From positions 1,347,354 to 1,411,353 of the forward strand of contig NZ_JASJUU010000001.1 in the NCBI RefSeq assembly GCF_030125375.1: a stretch of DNA of 64,000 nt. Direction: 5' to 3'. How positions within the stretch are numbered: position 1 is the stretch's first letter; each line of letters begins with the position of its first letter. The stretch is from Pseudoalteromonas umbrosa (GTDB taxonomy: Bacteria; Pseudomonadota; Gammaproteobacteria; Enterobacterales; Alteromonadaceae). The notes under the pieces are model-generated. The model saw only the letters and a list, made by a program, of their open reading frames with translations. It ran no database searches and had not been told where the DNA came from. The position numbers and the translations under genes were made by a program. Positions 1-8,912 of the stretch are shown piece by piece.

Positions 1-377
1 GGCGTCAATACCAAACCATCTAGCCTCGACGTGGTCAGCAATTGATCAACATTATGAATCAGCTCGTCACCTCTTAGCTCGCATGGGTGAATAAGCAAGT
101 TATAGTTGAATTTGTGGCATGCTTCTAAAGCCCCGCTTTGCACCCGAGTTATATAACTCTTACTTGGATTGTCATATAAACACCCAATGATAAAGCTTTT
201 ATTGCGCGCCAGTCCGCGCGCAATGGGGTTTGGCTTATAGTCGAGCTCTTTAAAAACTTTGAGTACCTTTTCACGCGTAGCGGGACTAACATTAGGCTCA
301 TTATTGAGTACTCTAGAGACCGTTTTCTTCGATACTCCAGCATACTCAGCTACGCTGTTAATGGTTACTTTTTTCAT
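1..377 (-). CDS. LacI-family transcriptional regulator (N-terminal part, runs off left edge)
   Basis: Sugar-responsive DNA-binding repressor. About 125 residues are visible, opening with a typical LacI helix-turn-helix (INSVAEYAGVSKKTVSRVLN, residues 6-25), the hinge-helix region near residues 48-58 (YKPNPIARGLA), and the start of the periplasmic-binding-like effector domain. The C-terminal part lies outside the window. It starts 12 nt after the glucokinase stop on the same strand, so the two are probably co-transcribed and the effector is likely glucose or a glucose oligomer. That effector is inferred from context only. Confidence 0.93.
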   Translation of the reverse strand, partial: MKKVTINSVAEYAGVSKKTVSRVLNNEPNVSPATREKVLKVFKELDYKPNPIARGLARNKSFIIGCLYDNPSKSYITRVQSGALEACHKFNYNLLIHPCELRGDELIHNVDQLLTTSRLDGLVLT

Positions 378-389
378 ACTTATTCCAAT

Positions 390-1406
390 TTATGAAAATT
401 GGTTACGGCTATGCAGACATGCTGCCGCTCCAATTAGAGGAATATTATCCTGCACAACTAGAGTTACTGGAATTTGCCCAGCGTACTGAGACATTATCCC
501 TTTTTCTGTAAACCTTTCAACAAACCTGCTTGAGATCAGCCGTTCAGTCATGCGGGGTAAAATCCCACCGCCAATAAACACGCCACCTAACGCCCCGAAA
601 GTTAACGCAAGATCACCTGCGACACTGCCAATCCAGTCACAAAACTGATTGAGTGTCGCATCACATACTTCACACTCTCCCGCTTTCGCGCTTACCTGTG
701 CAGCATTTAAATCTTCGGCTTGTACACCTTTGACCTGCGCCATTGCTTTGTAAAGCCTCGCAAGCCCTGGGCCAGAAAACACTGTTTCTACTGAAACATG
801 CCCAATGCTTTCTTTTAATACTTGTAATAATTGCCTGTCTAATTCCGTTACTGCTGCCAAGCTAATATGCCCAGCTTCGCAACTCAAGACTGAGCTGCTG
901 TGGATATCGCTAACATGACAAGCTGCACCAAACCCAGTACCAGGTCCCATAACAGCAATGTTTGCACCTTCAGCTGCTTGTCCTGCCTTAATCTGTATAT
1001 TGTCTTCTTTTTTTAGATAAGGCGCTGCATAAGCAAATGCCGCAAAATCGTTAATCACCGCACATTGCTCAAAACCAAATTGTTTCTGAACATCTTGGGT
1101 ATTAAAATTCCACCCCAAATTAGTTAAAAATACTTGATGTCCTTTGATAGGTCCTGCAACGGCAAAGCAAGCTCTAGAAGGTTTTGAAATAGTCAGTGAA
1201 TCGAGGAAAGCTGATAAAGCAGTTTCAAAGGACTGAAACTCTGCACTTGGAAAAGTAAGTTGATGGGCAATTGTAAACTGATTAGAGTCTAAATCGTATC
1301 CTGTCACGACGGCAAATCGAGCATTAGTACCACCAATATCGGCAACGATAATCGGCTCGAACGCACGGTCATGACCATTAAAACTATTAAGTGTTGTCTG
1401 GCTCAT
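390..1406 (-). CDS. glk: Glucokinase
   Basis: Phosphorylates glucose with ATP to glucose 6-phosphate in the cytoplasm, feeding glycolysis or the Entner-Doudoroff pathway. About 338 residues, normal for the bacterial Glk family (E. coli Glk is 321). The N-terminal phosphate loop reads DIGGTNARFA, followed by VINDFAAFAYA and the ATP-binding GPGTGFGAA; the glycine-rich GGVFIGGGILPRM lies near the C terminus. The open frame extends 18 codons further upstream, but the ATG giving MSQTTLNSF is the more natural start because the upstream part has no family character. Co-directional with the following lacI gene and divergent from a second lacI gene; the 14-bp palindrome between them is the likely control site. 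Confidence 0.93.
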   Translation of the reverse strand: MSQTTLNSFNGHDRAFEPIIVADIGGTNARFAVVTGYDLDSNQFTIAHQLTFPSAEFQSFETALSAFLDSLTISKPSRACFAVAGPIKGHQVFLTNLGWNFNTQDVQKQFGFEQCAVINDFAAFAYAAPYLKKEDNIQIKAGQAAEGANIAVMGPGTGFGAACHVSDIHSSSVLSCEAGHISLAAVTELDRQLLQVLKESIGHVSVETVFSGPGLARLYKAMAQVKGVQAEDLNAAQVSAKAGECEVCDATLNQFCDWIGSVAGDLALTFGALGGVFIGGGILPRMTERLISSRFVERFTEKGIMSQYAGQIPVTLVVQDNIPLIGAAACLHSRNQFS

Positions 1407-1575
1407 GCTGTTTTTCTCTGTTGTTGCGGTGTTCCAAACACCTATTGGGGCTAGCCCCACTTGTTATCCCAAATCATAATCAGCCGAAACTTTGCACGCT
1501 GGCTGAAAAAAGAGCTGCCCTTATTCAGGGCAGCCAAATACGTTTTGACAACAAAATGATAAAACACCGACATTA

Positions 1576-1589
1576 TGACACCGGTGTCA
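1576..1589. promoter_or_regulatory. Perfect 14-bp palindrome, probable LacI-family operator
   Basis: TGACACCGGTGTCA is its own reverse complement and has the central CG typical of LacI-family operators. It lies in the divergent gap between glk and the 1687 lacI gene, 170 nt upstream of the glk start and 97 nt upstream of the lacI start. Either of the two neighbouring LacI proteins could bind it. Which one does is not visible in the sequence. Confidence 0.7.
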
Positions 1590-1686
1590 AAGTACATCAA
1601 TAAAAATTTACACCTTTTATGAAATTGGTTGCAAAAAAAAAATAATCAAAGACAATGTTCAAGACTCAATTAAACTAATTTTGAAC

Positions 1687-2715
1687 ATGAAAACAAAAGG
1701 TAAAGCAACCTCCTTTGACATTGCACATTTTGCAGGCGTTTCTCAATCAACAGTCTCTAGGGCACTTAGAAATAGCCCGCTTGTAAATGAGGAAACGCGA
1801 AAAAAAGTGTGGGAGGTCGCTAAGAAGCTCAATTATAAAGTTGATAAAAATGCCAGTAATTTGCGCACTCAGCAAAGCGCGACCTTGGCTATTTTATTAT
1901 TTGAAGATCCTACCGGTGACGAATCTCAAATAAATCCTTTCTTTTTAAACATGCTCGGTAGTATCACCAGAGCATGTGCAAAAGAAGGATATGACTTATT
2001 GGTTTCTTTCCAATCTATCAGCCAAGATTGGCGTGCTGAATACGAAGACAGTCATCGTGCAGATGGCATCATTTTGCTTGGCTATGGTGATTACATGGAT
2101 TACCAATCAAGGTTACAAAGCCTGCTATCACAAAATACCAAGTTTGTGTGCTGGGGCGCAAACGTCGAAGGCAGACCCGATTTAACTGTCAGTTGTGACA
2201 ACTTTGGCGGTGGCCAATTGGCAGCTCAACACTTTATCGAAAAAGGAAGAAAAAACTGCGTTTTTATTGGAGACGCCTCGGAACACAGCCCTGAATTTTT
2301 AACCCGATTTAAAGGTTTTCAAGAGACTTTAGAACGCCATGGTATTTCATGCGGTGAGAGACACATTGCGAATGCTATATCGACAGAAGAATCGGGTTAT
2401 CACGCGACGCATTCACTGTTGGCCAACAATGTAAAATTTGATTCTTTGTTTGCCGCCAGTGATTTAATTGCCATTGGTGCTATCAAAGCATTAAAAGAAG
2501 CGGGCTTAAGAATACCAGAAGACGTCAATGTCATTGGCTTTGACAATATTGCTGCATCAAACTATATCACGCCATCTTTAACCACGGTCCAACAAAATAC
2601 AACACTTGCTGGGCAAATGCTTGTCACTAACCTGCTTTCGTTAATCCGAGGTGAAGATATAACAGACACTTTATTGCCACCCAAATTGATACTTAGGCAG
2701 TCAACATCTCAGTAA
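1687..2715 (+). CDS. LacI-family transcriptional regulator
   Basis: About 342 residues, full length for the family. Helix-turn-helix DIAHFAGVSQSTVSRALRNS near the N terminus, a hinge region around KVDKNASNLR, then the two-lobed sugar-binding domain ending in the typical IPEDVNVIGFDN...PSLTTVQQN block. A TTG two codons upstream is also open, but the ATG at 1687 is preferred. No good ribosome-binding site is visible for either. It is divergent from glk and probably controls the glk-lacI unit and itself through the palindrome at 1576-1589. The ligand is unknown. Its 3' end is 1 nt from the convergent binding-protein gene. Confidence 0.92.
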   Translation: MKTKGKATSFDIAHFAGVSQSTVSRALRNSPLVNEETRKKVWEVAKKLNYKVDKNASNLRTQQSATLAILLFEDPTGDESQINPFFLNMLGSITRACAKEGYDLLVSFQSISQDWRAEYEDSHRADGIILLGYGDYMDYQSRLQSLLSQNTKFVCWGANVEGRPDLTVSCDNFGGGQLAAQHFIEKGRKNCVFIGDASEHSPEFLTRFKGFQETLERHGISCGERHIANAISTEESGYHATHSLLANNVKFDSLFAASDLIAIGAIKALKEAGLRIPEDVNVIGFDNIAASNYITPSLTTVQQNTTLAGQMLVTNLLSLIRGEDITDTLLPPKLILRQSTSQ

Positions 2716-2716
2716 A

Positions 2717-3646
2717 TTAATTCAACTGAGGTTCGCAAGTCGAAAAAATTTCTTCCCACAATAGTTTATTGGTTTTAACCCAATCCAGTGCTGCTTGTTT
2801 AACTGTGCGCCCATGGACATCAACTTGGGCGGACAGAGTTTCAATTTCTTCATTTGTTAAATCAAACCTCTTAACTCCACCAGCTAAGCACGGAAACCGT
2901 TCGGCAAAGCGTCGGCTTGAAACCTTTTTCAACCAGCCCGATCTGGGGTTGCCACAATCATATACTAATTCAGAATTAACACCCCAACTGCTATCTTCTT
3001 CACACTCTTTAGCGTATTGCGGAAATTCTACAAATTCTCCAGGGTAAACCGCACCAACCCAATTGGGAGTCCAGTTAAATACCAAAATTGCATGTTGCTT
3101 CTCTATCGCATATTTAAGCTCTTGCCAAATTTCCTCACCCTCATCAACTTGTTTAACAATAAAATTGAGGTCTAATGCTTTGATCCGTGCCCTGTCTGGC
3201 TTTTCCCATGGCCCTGCAACATAAACACCTTTTCCTCTTGAGCCTGCACGTTTGAATAAATCTGCACACGCTCTTAGTGCATGCCAATTTGGTAGCCCAG
3301 GGCACATCTCTTTAACATACAAAGGATACCACCAATCTTCTCGCGTCTTGACAGAGTACTCCCCTAAATCAACAATTTTTCCCGAACGATGCAACTGATT
3401 AAACTTATCCTCCATAGTGCCTTGCCACACTTCTAATTGCAGATCGGCTCTATTTGTCTTTAATAAAAACCATTGTTCATCTACAGTCACTGTGATCAGT
3501 TCTACTTCGTAACCTAGTCGGATAAATATTTGTTCTGCAATATTTGCGAGGATTTTTTGACTCGTCCAATCATTTACGATAATTCGAATAGGTTCCGCCA
3601 TAGCTTGACTATGAATTAGCAATAAAAAAAACAAAATTTTTTTCAT
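2717..3646 (-). CDS. Periplasmic glycine betaine/proline-type binding protein (OpuAC-like), orphan
   Basis: 309 residues with a short signal peptide (cleavage after QAMA, near residue 17). The mature part has the OpuAC/ProX-like fold pattern: NDWTSQKILANIAEQIFIRLGY, LQLEVWQGTMEDKF, then a second lobe with a Trp-rich region (EDWWYPLYVK, NWTPNWVGAVYP) consistent with an aromatic cage for quaternary amines. Family members deliver betaine, choline or proline to an ABC permease, but no permease or ATPase gene is adjacent. It may serve a transporter encoded elsewhere or act as a sensor. Convergent with the lacI gene, stops 1 nt apart. Confidence 0.82.
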   Translation of the reverse strand: MKKILFFLLLIHSQAMAEPIRIIVNDWTSQKILANIAEQIFIRLGYEVELITVTVDEQWFLLKTNRADLQLEVWQGTMEDKFNQLHRSGKIVDLGEYSVKTREDWWYPLYVKEMCPGLPNWHALRACADLFKRAGSRGKGVYVAGPWEKPDRARIKALDLNFIVKQVDEGEEIWQELKYAIEKQHAILVFNWTPNWVGAVYPGEFVEFPQYAKECEEDSSWGVNSELVYDCGNPRSGWLKKVSSRRFAERFPCLAGGVKRFDLTNEEIETLSAQVDVHGRTVKQAALDWVKTNKLLWEEIFSTCEPQLN

Positions 3647-3690
3647 AATCTATATAGTTCCGATAATAGTTGGCGTAGACTTTCACGGAT

Positions 3691-4029
3691 TTAGCTGACT
3701 AATGTGTAAATGTAAGCTCTATGGCACTCTCCAGAGGCTGTTTTCACTTCACACTCTTGACGCGTATACTCTTGCCCCTCAAATTCATCAAGCACCGGCC
3801 AAAAATCGTTAAGCTTGCTTGATCTGACCAAATAGCCTTCAATCCAATCTCCACCGGCGCTCAATACAATCCCGGGATAACCCATAGCTGCGCCCCAGCC
3901 TTGCTCATAAAGTTTACCTTTTACCCAGCCTTTCTGATACGTCGCTTTCAAAGGCTCCAACACGCTTGCATTTTCACGATCTGGCGCTAAAGAGCCATAT
4001 ATAAATAACTTATTGGTACTCTGCTTCAC
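3691..4029 (-). CDS. Gamma-glutamylcyclotransferase/AIG2-like protein
   Basis: About 112 residues. The LFIYGSL motif at the N terminus, the YPGIV segment and the acidic DEFEG segment match the AIG2/GGCT-like fold, whose members cyclise gamma-glutamyl amines. The frame is open 20 codons further upstream, but the GTG at 4029 is chosen because a strong GGAGG sits 5 nt before it and the domain begins just after it. Substrate unknown. A second, diverged member of the same superfamily is at 63019-63327. Confidence 0.8.
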   Translation of the reverse strand: MKQSTNKLFIYGSLAPDRENASVLEPLKATYQKGWVKGKLYEQGWGAAMGYPGIVLSAGGDWIEGYLVRSSKLNDFWPVLDEFEGQEYTRQECEVKTASGECHRAYIYTLVS

Positions 4030-4220
4030 ATTCACCTCCACACTACTTCTATCATTAAAATATAGTAATAATTGCAAATTATGGTCCAAAATAAATAGCT
4101 ATCTAATCGGCAAACTCATGCAAAAGCATCAACATTTGCTAAGCTTTTATTGGGCTCCAAGTTTTGGGCAAAATTCAACTTAAAGTCACTTCCTATGGCT
4201 TGATAAGGATCATGTAATAA

Positions 4221-5396
4221 GTGCAAGTTCATGACTTAACCTTAATGCTCTCACTTTTCATCGCATCAATGACTGGGGCAATTGTATTGAGTGCCATAAC
4301 AAGGATGAGTCAGACTATTGAGGGTGCGCGATATTGGGCAATTGCACTTGGTATTCTATCTGTTGCTTACCTTTCTCAGTTAACCCTGCAAGAGTTACCC
4401 AGAAGTATCATGGTTGTAACCTTTAATACCTGTCTAATTGTCGGGCATGCATTTTGGTTAATTGGGGCTTGGCACTTTGTACATAGTCCACCATCAAAGC
4501 AAAAGGTGTTACTTCTGTTCGTCCCCATTTTGGTGGTATCTTTGGTGTTTACGCTCATTATACCGGACCGCTCAATCAGGCTGTTGGTGATTGGAGTTTG
4601 GTTGCTTTGCGTTAGAGCAAATTATGCTTGGGTCCTGTGGCAACATGCCAAGCAAGATAAAAACGAATATATCGCTGTAAAAATCACCGTATCTGTTGTG
4701 CTTTTAGAGCTGATTTTAAGTTTTCTATATACTCTTTATGGTGCATTCGGTGCATTACCCAGTATCGGAGAGCAGTTTAGTTGGGTTGGCGGTTACACTT
4801 GGGTAGTGGCTTTAATTGGAATTGTCGCAGGGATTCCTTTACTCATGTTACTCAGTGCCGGAAGGTTTGTGAGAAAACTCGAATACGCTGCCCATCATGA
4901 TGAATTAACAGCACTACTCAATCGTCGTGGTCTTACTAAATGCCTTGATAACATCATGCCCCTCTCACAGAGAAAATGTCGCTCCTTAACTGTTATTATG
5001 CTAGACATTGATCATTTCAAAAGAATAAATGATACGTTCGGACACCTAACTGGCGACCAAATTCTTGCTCATGTAGGGAGGCAACTGCATGCATCGGTGC
5101 GTGCATCAGACCTTGTTACCCGCTGGGGAGGAGAAGAGTTTTGTATCGTTTTGTTCGATACCAATCCTGCCCATGCACTGCAACTGGCCGAAAAAGTAAG
5201 GCATGCTTTTACTGACAGCTTAGTGCAAGTCAACAAACAAGTTGGTGAAGTGACCTTGAGTGCAGGCATTGCTAGCACCGAAACTGTTTCAAAAGCAGCC
5301 TTCGAAGCGACCCAATTACAAGCGGATAATGCACTCTATCAAGCCAAGCACAATGGCAGAAATCGAAGTGAGCTACACTTAATAGAAGACGTATGA
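4221..5396 (+). CDS. Membrane diguanylate cyclase (GGDEF)
   Basis: 391 residues. Six or seven predicted membrane segments fill residues 8-215, followed by a GGDEF domain (residues about 222-385). The active site is GGEEF at 303-307, with metal-binding DIDHFKRIND upstream. An RxxD inhibitory site (RASD, 294-297) sits five residues before the active site, so product inhibition by c-di-GMP is expected. It should make c-di-GMP from two GTP at the inner membrane. Start is GTG, with AAGGA 11 nt upstream; an ATG-TAA start-stop pair at 4212 lies between. The N-terminal membrane domain is not one I can name. Confidence 0.93.
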   Translation: MQVHDLTLMLSLFIASMTGAIVLSAITRMSQTIEGARYWAIALGILSVAYLSQLTLQELPRSIMVVTFNTCLIVGHAFWLIGAWHFVHSPPSKQKVLLLFVPILVVSLVFTLIIPDRSIRLLVIGVWLLCVRANYAWVLWQHAKQDKNEYIAVKITVSVVLLELILSFLYTLYGAFGALPSIGEQFSWVGGYTWVVALIGIVAGIPLLMLLSAGRFVRKLEYAAHHDELTALLNRRGLTKCLDNIMPLSQRKCRSLTVIMLDIDHFKRINDTFGHLTGDQILAHVGRQLHASVRASDLVTRWGGEEFCIVLFDTNPAHALQLAEKVRHAFTDSLVQVNKQVGEVTLSAGIASTETVSKAAFEATQLQADNALYQAKHNGRNRSELHLIEDV

Positions 5397-5408
5397 TAAG
5401 CACAACGG

Positions 5409-6221
5409 TTATTGCGCTTTTGAATGCGGGTTAAAACTATCCAAACGTTTTAGAAAATAATCCACTTTATCTTCACTCCCATGAGCTTGATATAATTTAA
5501 CAGCAAGCGCGTAGCAATCTCTAACCTTATTAGTCAACTCTAACTCTGAAAAATGTGCGATTGCCTGCTCAATTGCTATTTGTGCCTGTGCATGCTTATC
5601 ACGCACTTTCCACAGAGCATTGTTATATACAACAAATGATAATATTTCTATATTTTCAAGCTCACCACGCGCTTTCAGGTTATTCAGCAAGCGCAAATCT
5701 CTGTCCATTTCTTCCCACAGTACTATACTGTCGCTTGAGTACATTACACCTAACCAGCGATAGTAAATGCTGCGTTCATTATCATCTTTATATGCCTCGC
5801 TTAGCGCCAAAGCAGAGGCTGATGCCTCTTTAAAGTGACCTTTTGCATGTGCCAGCTTTGCTTCTAACGCTCTTATGGGGAGTTCTAATTCAGCACCTTC
5901 ATATTTATGCAGTGCTTGAGCCTCAGCAATGAGCTTTAAAGCAGGTTCAAATCGACTTTGATTTATATAAATCGTTGCCTTCTTGAGTTGCAAAACCCCC
6001 ATCAACTTTAAATCATTCCGTAAGTGAGCATATTTAAGGCCCGTGTTATAATTACTTAAAGCAAGATCAAGCTTTTCCTCTTGCCTTTTCCTATCTCCTC
6101 GCGCCATCCAAGTATTTGCCAAATCTAAATATTTTGTCACGCGATATTGCTTTTCAGGGGCGCTTGAGCAGCTTATATTTATCAACACAAACACTATTAC
6201 CAATACCAAACCTCTAATCAT
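5409..6221 (-). CDS. TPR-like lipoprotein of the Mce operon
   Basis: 270 residues with a lipoprotein signal ending at the NISC lipobox (Cys about residue 18), followed by helical repeats that read like TPR units (LDLALSNYNTGLKYA, FEPALKLIAEAQALHKY, AQIAIEQAIAHFSEL). It is the last gene of the MlaE-ATPase-MCE operon and its start overlaps the end of the MCE gene by 8 nt, implying translational coupling. Mce operons often carry an outer-membrane lipoprotein such as PqiC, but this one does not look like PqiC. Outer-membrane partner role is inferred from position. Confidence 0.78.
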   Translation of the reverse strand: MIRGLVLVIVFVLINISCSSAPEKQYRVTKYLDLANTWMARGDRKRQEEKLDLALSNYNTGLKYAHLRNDLKLMGVLQLKKATIYINQSRFEPALKLIAEAQALHKYEGAELELPIRALEAKLAHAKGHFKEASASALALSEAYKDDNERSIYYRWLGVMYSSDSIVLWEEMDRDLRLLNNLKARGELENIEILSFVVYNNALWKVRDKHAQAQIAIEQAIAHFSELELTNKVRDCYALAVKLYQAHGSEDKVDYFLKRLDSFNPHSKAQ

Positions 6222-7251
6222 GCATCTCTATCCCTGTGGTTTGCGGTTGTTTTTCAATACCATCTTTCAAAATGGGGTGATTATTAAGCGCTTGTAAGGT
6301 TTTATCCATTTTATCTAATACTTGCTGCATGCTATGTATTGCAATGGCAAATTGCTCTCGTTCGCTGTGCACTTCTTTAAGCATGGTTTGCATCACTGTG
6401 AGGCTTTCATTAAGGTTATTCAGTACAATCGGCAATTGACCTTCTGTGATATCACCGACAATCTGAGCTGGATATGCATAGTTACTTAAAGTAGTGCCAG
6501 CTTGTCCCATTAGGCGCTCGGTCGTTAACAGTGTGGTATTAATTTGGGCTAATACTTTTGGCATTTGTTCAAGTACCTGCTGACTTTGAGCCAACGTCCG
6601 CTCGGCATCTGGCAGTAAATCACTGCTTCTGACCTCCTCACTCACCACCATCAAATTATCGCTAATCTTAGCCACACGATCTAAGACTCTAAATATCGCT
6701 CCAGCCTCAGGGTTGTCTTCTTTTTGAAAATTCTGTAAAAGTTGATTAATACTGGCGAGTATGCTCTCAATATCATCGCCTTTTTGAGCAATAGCCCCCT
6801 GCTCCACATAACTTTTACCTAGCTCACTGTTAATATGTGGAATAAAACTATTTGGTGCCAATTGCACATAGCTATCAACATGTTTTTTATTAGGTAAAAT
6901 CAGCTCAAAGGTCGTTACATCATCAAAAATTGGATGCTGCTCGCCGGCTAATACCGCATACTCGACAACCTTGCTTTGGTATTCCTGAAATATCCATAAA
7001 TCAACCTCTATCAAATTGGTGTCGTGATTCAACCTAAATCCATCTATTCGCCCTACTTTTAACCCTTTGAAGTAAATAGCTGGCAGCGCACTCAACCCAC
7101 TCGCGTCTTGAAGCACAGTTTTATAATACGTTTTATCTGCAAAGGTATGATTGTTTACCAGGATCATTGAGGTCAGTGTCAACAACATCAAAATACCCGC
7201 AATGCCAAAAACCAGTACGATATTATTTGTCTTATTTACACTGTGTTGCAT
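6214..7251 (-). CDS. MCE-domain protein (MlaD-like)
   Basis: 345 residues. One N-terminal membrane helix (about 12-32) and one MCE domain (about 38-140, with the LSALPAIYFKGLKVGRI block) precede a long helical C-terminal region (about 150-330) rich in heptad-like Leu/Gln. MCE proteins form hexameric rings or needles that pass phospholipids between inner and outer membranes. A single MCE domain with a long helix is closer to LetB/Mce1-type needle proteins than to the short E. coli MlaD (183 residues). Encoded between the ATPase and the lipoprotein with gaps of 3 nt and -8 nt. Confidence 0.88.
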   Translation of the reverse strand: MQHSVNKTNNIVLVFGIAGILMLLTLTSMILVNNHTFADKTYYKTVLQDASGLSALPAIYFKGLKVGRIDGFRLNHDTNLIEVDLWIFQEYQSKVVEYAVLAGEQHPIFDDVTTFELILPNKKHVDSYVQLAPNSFIPHINSELGKSYVEQGAIAQKGDDIESILASINQLLQNFQKEDNPEAGAIFRVLDRVAKISDNLMVVSEEVRSSDLLPDAERTLAQSQQVLEQMPKVLAQINTTLLTTERLMGQAGTTLSNYAYPAQIVGDITEGQLPIVLNNLNESLTVMQTMLKEVHSEREQFAIAIHSMQQVLDKMDKTLQALNNHPILKDGIEKQPQTTGIEMHD

Positions 7252-7254
7252 GCT

Positions 7255-7920
7255 CTAACACTCCGACAAACAGAACAGTTCGTTAAGCTCTAACTGCTCA
7301 TCCGCCAAATTACTGATCACCTCTTTTCGATTTGAACATAAAACTAATGTTGTACCTTGATCTTTAAGTTTCAGTAAAAGTTTCAACACATAATGGCTCC
7401 ATTGCTCATCAATTTCCGTCATGGGTGCATCCCATATCACTGCTCTAGGCTTCAACAACAGTGCGCGGGCAAGACCCGCCAAAGATGCCTGACCAGATGA
7501 AAGCATCTCGGTCCGCTGTGGCAAATATTGCCTCAAAGCAAACTCCTCTGCTAGGGCATTTATACGGTTGTATTTCTCCTTTTTATCTAACTCTTTGCAG
7601 TGGCGATTTAATGGCAGCAAAAAGTTCTCTTCTAGGGTTAAATTTGAAATAAGCCCTGATAATTGAAATACCACGCCTAAGTCTTTTCGAAAGTCAGCAT
7701 ATTTTTGCGCATTCATTTGATGCACATTGCAGCCATCAATCAGTACTTCCCCTCCATCAGGTCTGATGATGTCACTGGCAATGCTAAAAAATAAGGTCTT
7801 CCCACAACCTGAGCGTCCAGACACAACTAAACACTCACCACTGTTTACATGGGCGTTTATATCACTAAATATGACCCTGCTTTTCACACTGTGGGAGATA
7901 TTTTTAAACTCAATCTGCAT
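7255..7920 (-). CDS. MlaF-like ABC ATPase with degenerate catalytic motifs
   Basis: About 221 residues. Walker A is intact (GRSGCGKT), the Q-loop region reads LGVVFQLSGL, and the signature is LSSGQ. The Walker B region reads VIWDAPMTEID, so the catalytic Glu that normally follows the Asp is Ala. The H-loop reads VLCSNRKEV, so the switch His is Asn. MlaF normally powers lipid movement through MlaE; here hydrolysis should be very weak or absent unless another subunit helps. The ATG giving MQIEFKN is chosen over an upstream start inside the permease gene; it sits 2 nt after the permease stop. Confidence 0.88.
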   Translation of the reverse strand: MQIEFKNISHSVKSRVIFSDINAHVNSGECLVVSGRSGCGKTLFFSIASDIIRPDGGEVLIDGCNVHQMNAQKYADFRKDLGVVFQLSGLISNLTLEENFLLPLNRHCKELDKKEKYNRINALAEEFALRQYLPQRTEMLSSGQASLAGLARALLLKPRAVIWDAPMTEIDEQWSHYVLKLLLKLKDQGTTLVLCSNRKEVISNLADEQLELNELFCLSEC

Positions 7921-7922
7921 CA

Positions 7923-8672
7923 CTATCGGCCTGTAATTATCACGTAGAGCAAAGTCAGTGAAACATGAATTAAGCAAATTGAAATAAGCCCTCTGCCAAC
8001 CGCCTTTATGTTTCGTTGCGGCACTTCAGTGATAGCACGGTTCACTGTTAACCCGTGATAACTGGCTATTAAGCTAATGAACAGACCTGATAATGCGACT
8101 TTCAAGAGCATGATAACTATATCAAACCAATGTAATTCACTAACTAGTTTCGCGAAAAATGTACTTACGGGGATTGATTGAAATGCGTTACTGACTAAAT
8201 AACCGCCAAAAATACCACACGCTACAAAGTAGCTCATGAGCAGGATCAGGGATATAACCATGCCCAGTACACGAGGCGCTACAAGATAAGAAATAGGCGA
8301 GACGCCCATCGCCACTAATGCATCAATTTCTTTGCTGACAACCATATTGCCAAGCTCGGTAGTGATTGCGGTCCCTGAACGAGCTAATACGATAAAACAC
8401 ACTATAAATGGTCCCAAGTCGCGCACTATGGTAGAAATCAAGATATCGTAAATCCAATTGCCTTGGCCTATCGCGGCTAACAGCGGATATCCTTGTACAA
8501 TAATCAGCGCCCCAATCAACATGGCTATTAATACCACTAACCCGAGAGCTTCTACTCCCGTAAAGCGAACCTGTCTAACAAGCACATCAACACTTATAGA
8601 TCGATTACGATGAAAGAAGATAAAATCTGAGATAACGTAGGCAGAAAAAGGCAAAAATCCATATGCAATCAT
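7923..8672 (-). CDS. MlaE-like lipid transport permease
   Basis: 249 residues with about five membrane helices. The MlaE family hallmarks are present: GVEALGLVVLIAMLIGALIIVQ, the DLGPFIVCFIVLARSGTAITTELG block and ALVAMGVSPISYLVAPRVLG. It should form the inner-membrane channel of the Mce system with the ATPase and MCE protein that follow directly. It is the first gene of a four-gene operon (8672 to 5409). No MlaB or MlaC gene is present, so this is a second, reduced Mce system rather than the canonical mla operon. Confidence 0.92.
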   Translation of the reverse strand: MIAYGFLPFSAYVISDFIFFHRNRSISVDVLVRQVRFTGVEALGLVVLIAMLIGALIIVQGYPLLAAIGQGNWIYDILISTIVRDLGPFIVCFIVLARSGTAITTELGNMVVSKEIDALVAMGVSPISYLVAPRVLGMVISLILLMSYFVACGIFGGYLVSNAFQSIPVSTFFAKLVSELHWFDIVIMLLKVALSGLFISLIASYHGLTVNRAITEVPQRNIKAVGRGLISICLIHVSLTLLYVIITGR

Positions 8673-8912
8673 AACTGTACCTCGCTATCAAAGTTCAGTA
8701 GATCAGGCATCAATGGTCGTCTTTGTATGGGCTCATAAATTAAGATTAGCAGAACAACTTAGTTAGTGGCCGTGATTTCAATAATTTTCTTTTTAGGGAA
8801 ACAACTGTTAAAGGGAAGGTTTTCAGTTCGCGCTTATTGATAATTTATCCATTGCCCGCATAGTAATAATAGTGAATTAACGACTTTTCCAAATATGATA
8901 AAATGGTGATAT

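Noticed and set aside
4212..4217. ATG-TAA start-stop pair just before the GTG of the diguanylate cyclase, with similar pairs at 8911 and 11639
   Set aside because: Minimal start-stop pairs arise easily by chance in AT-rich leaders; nothing shows that they are translated.
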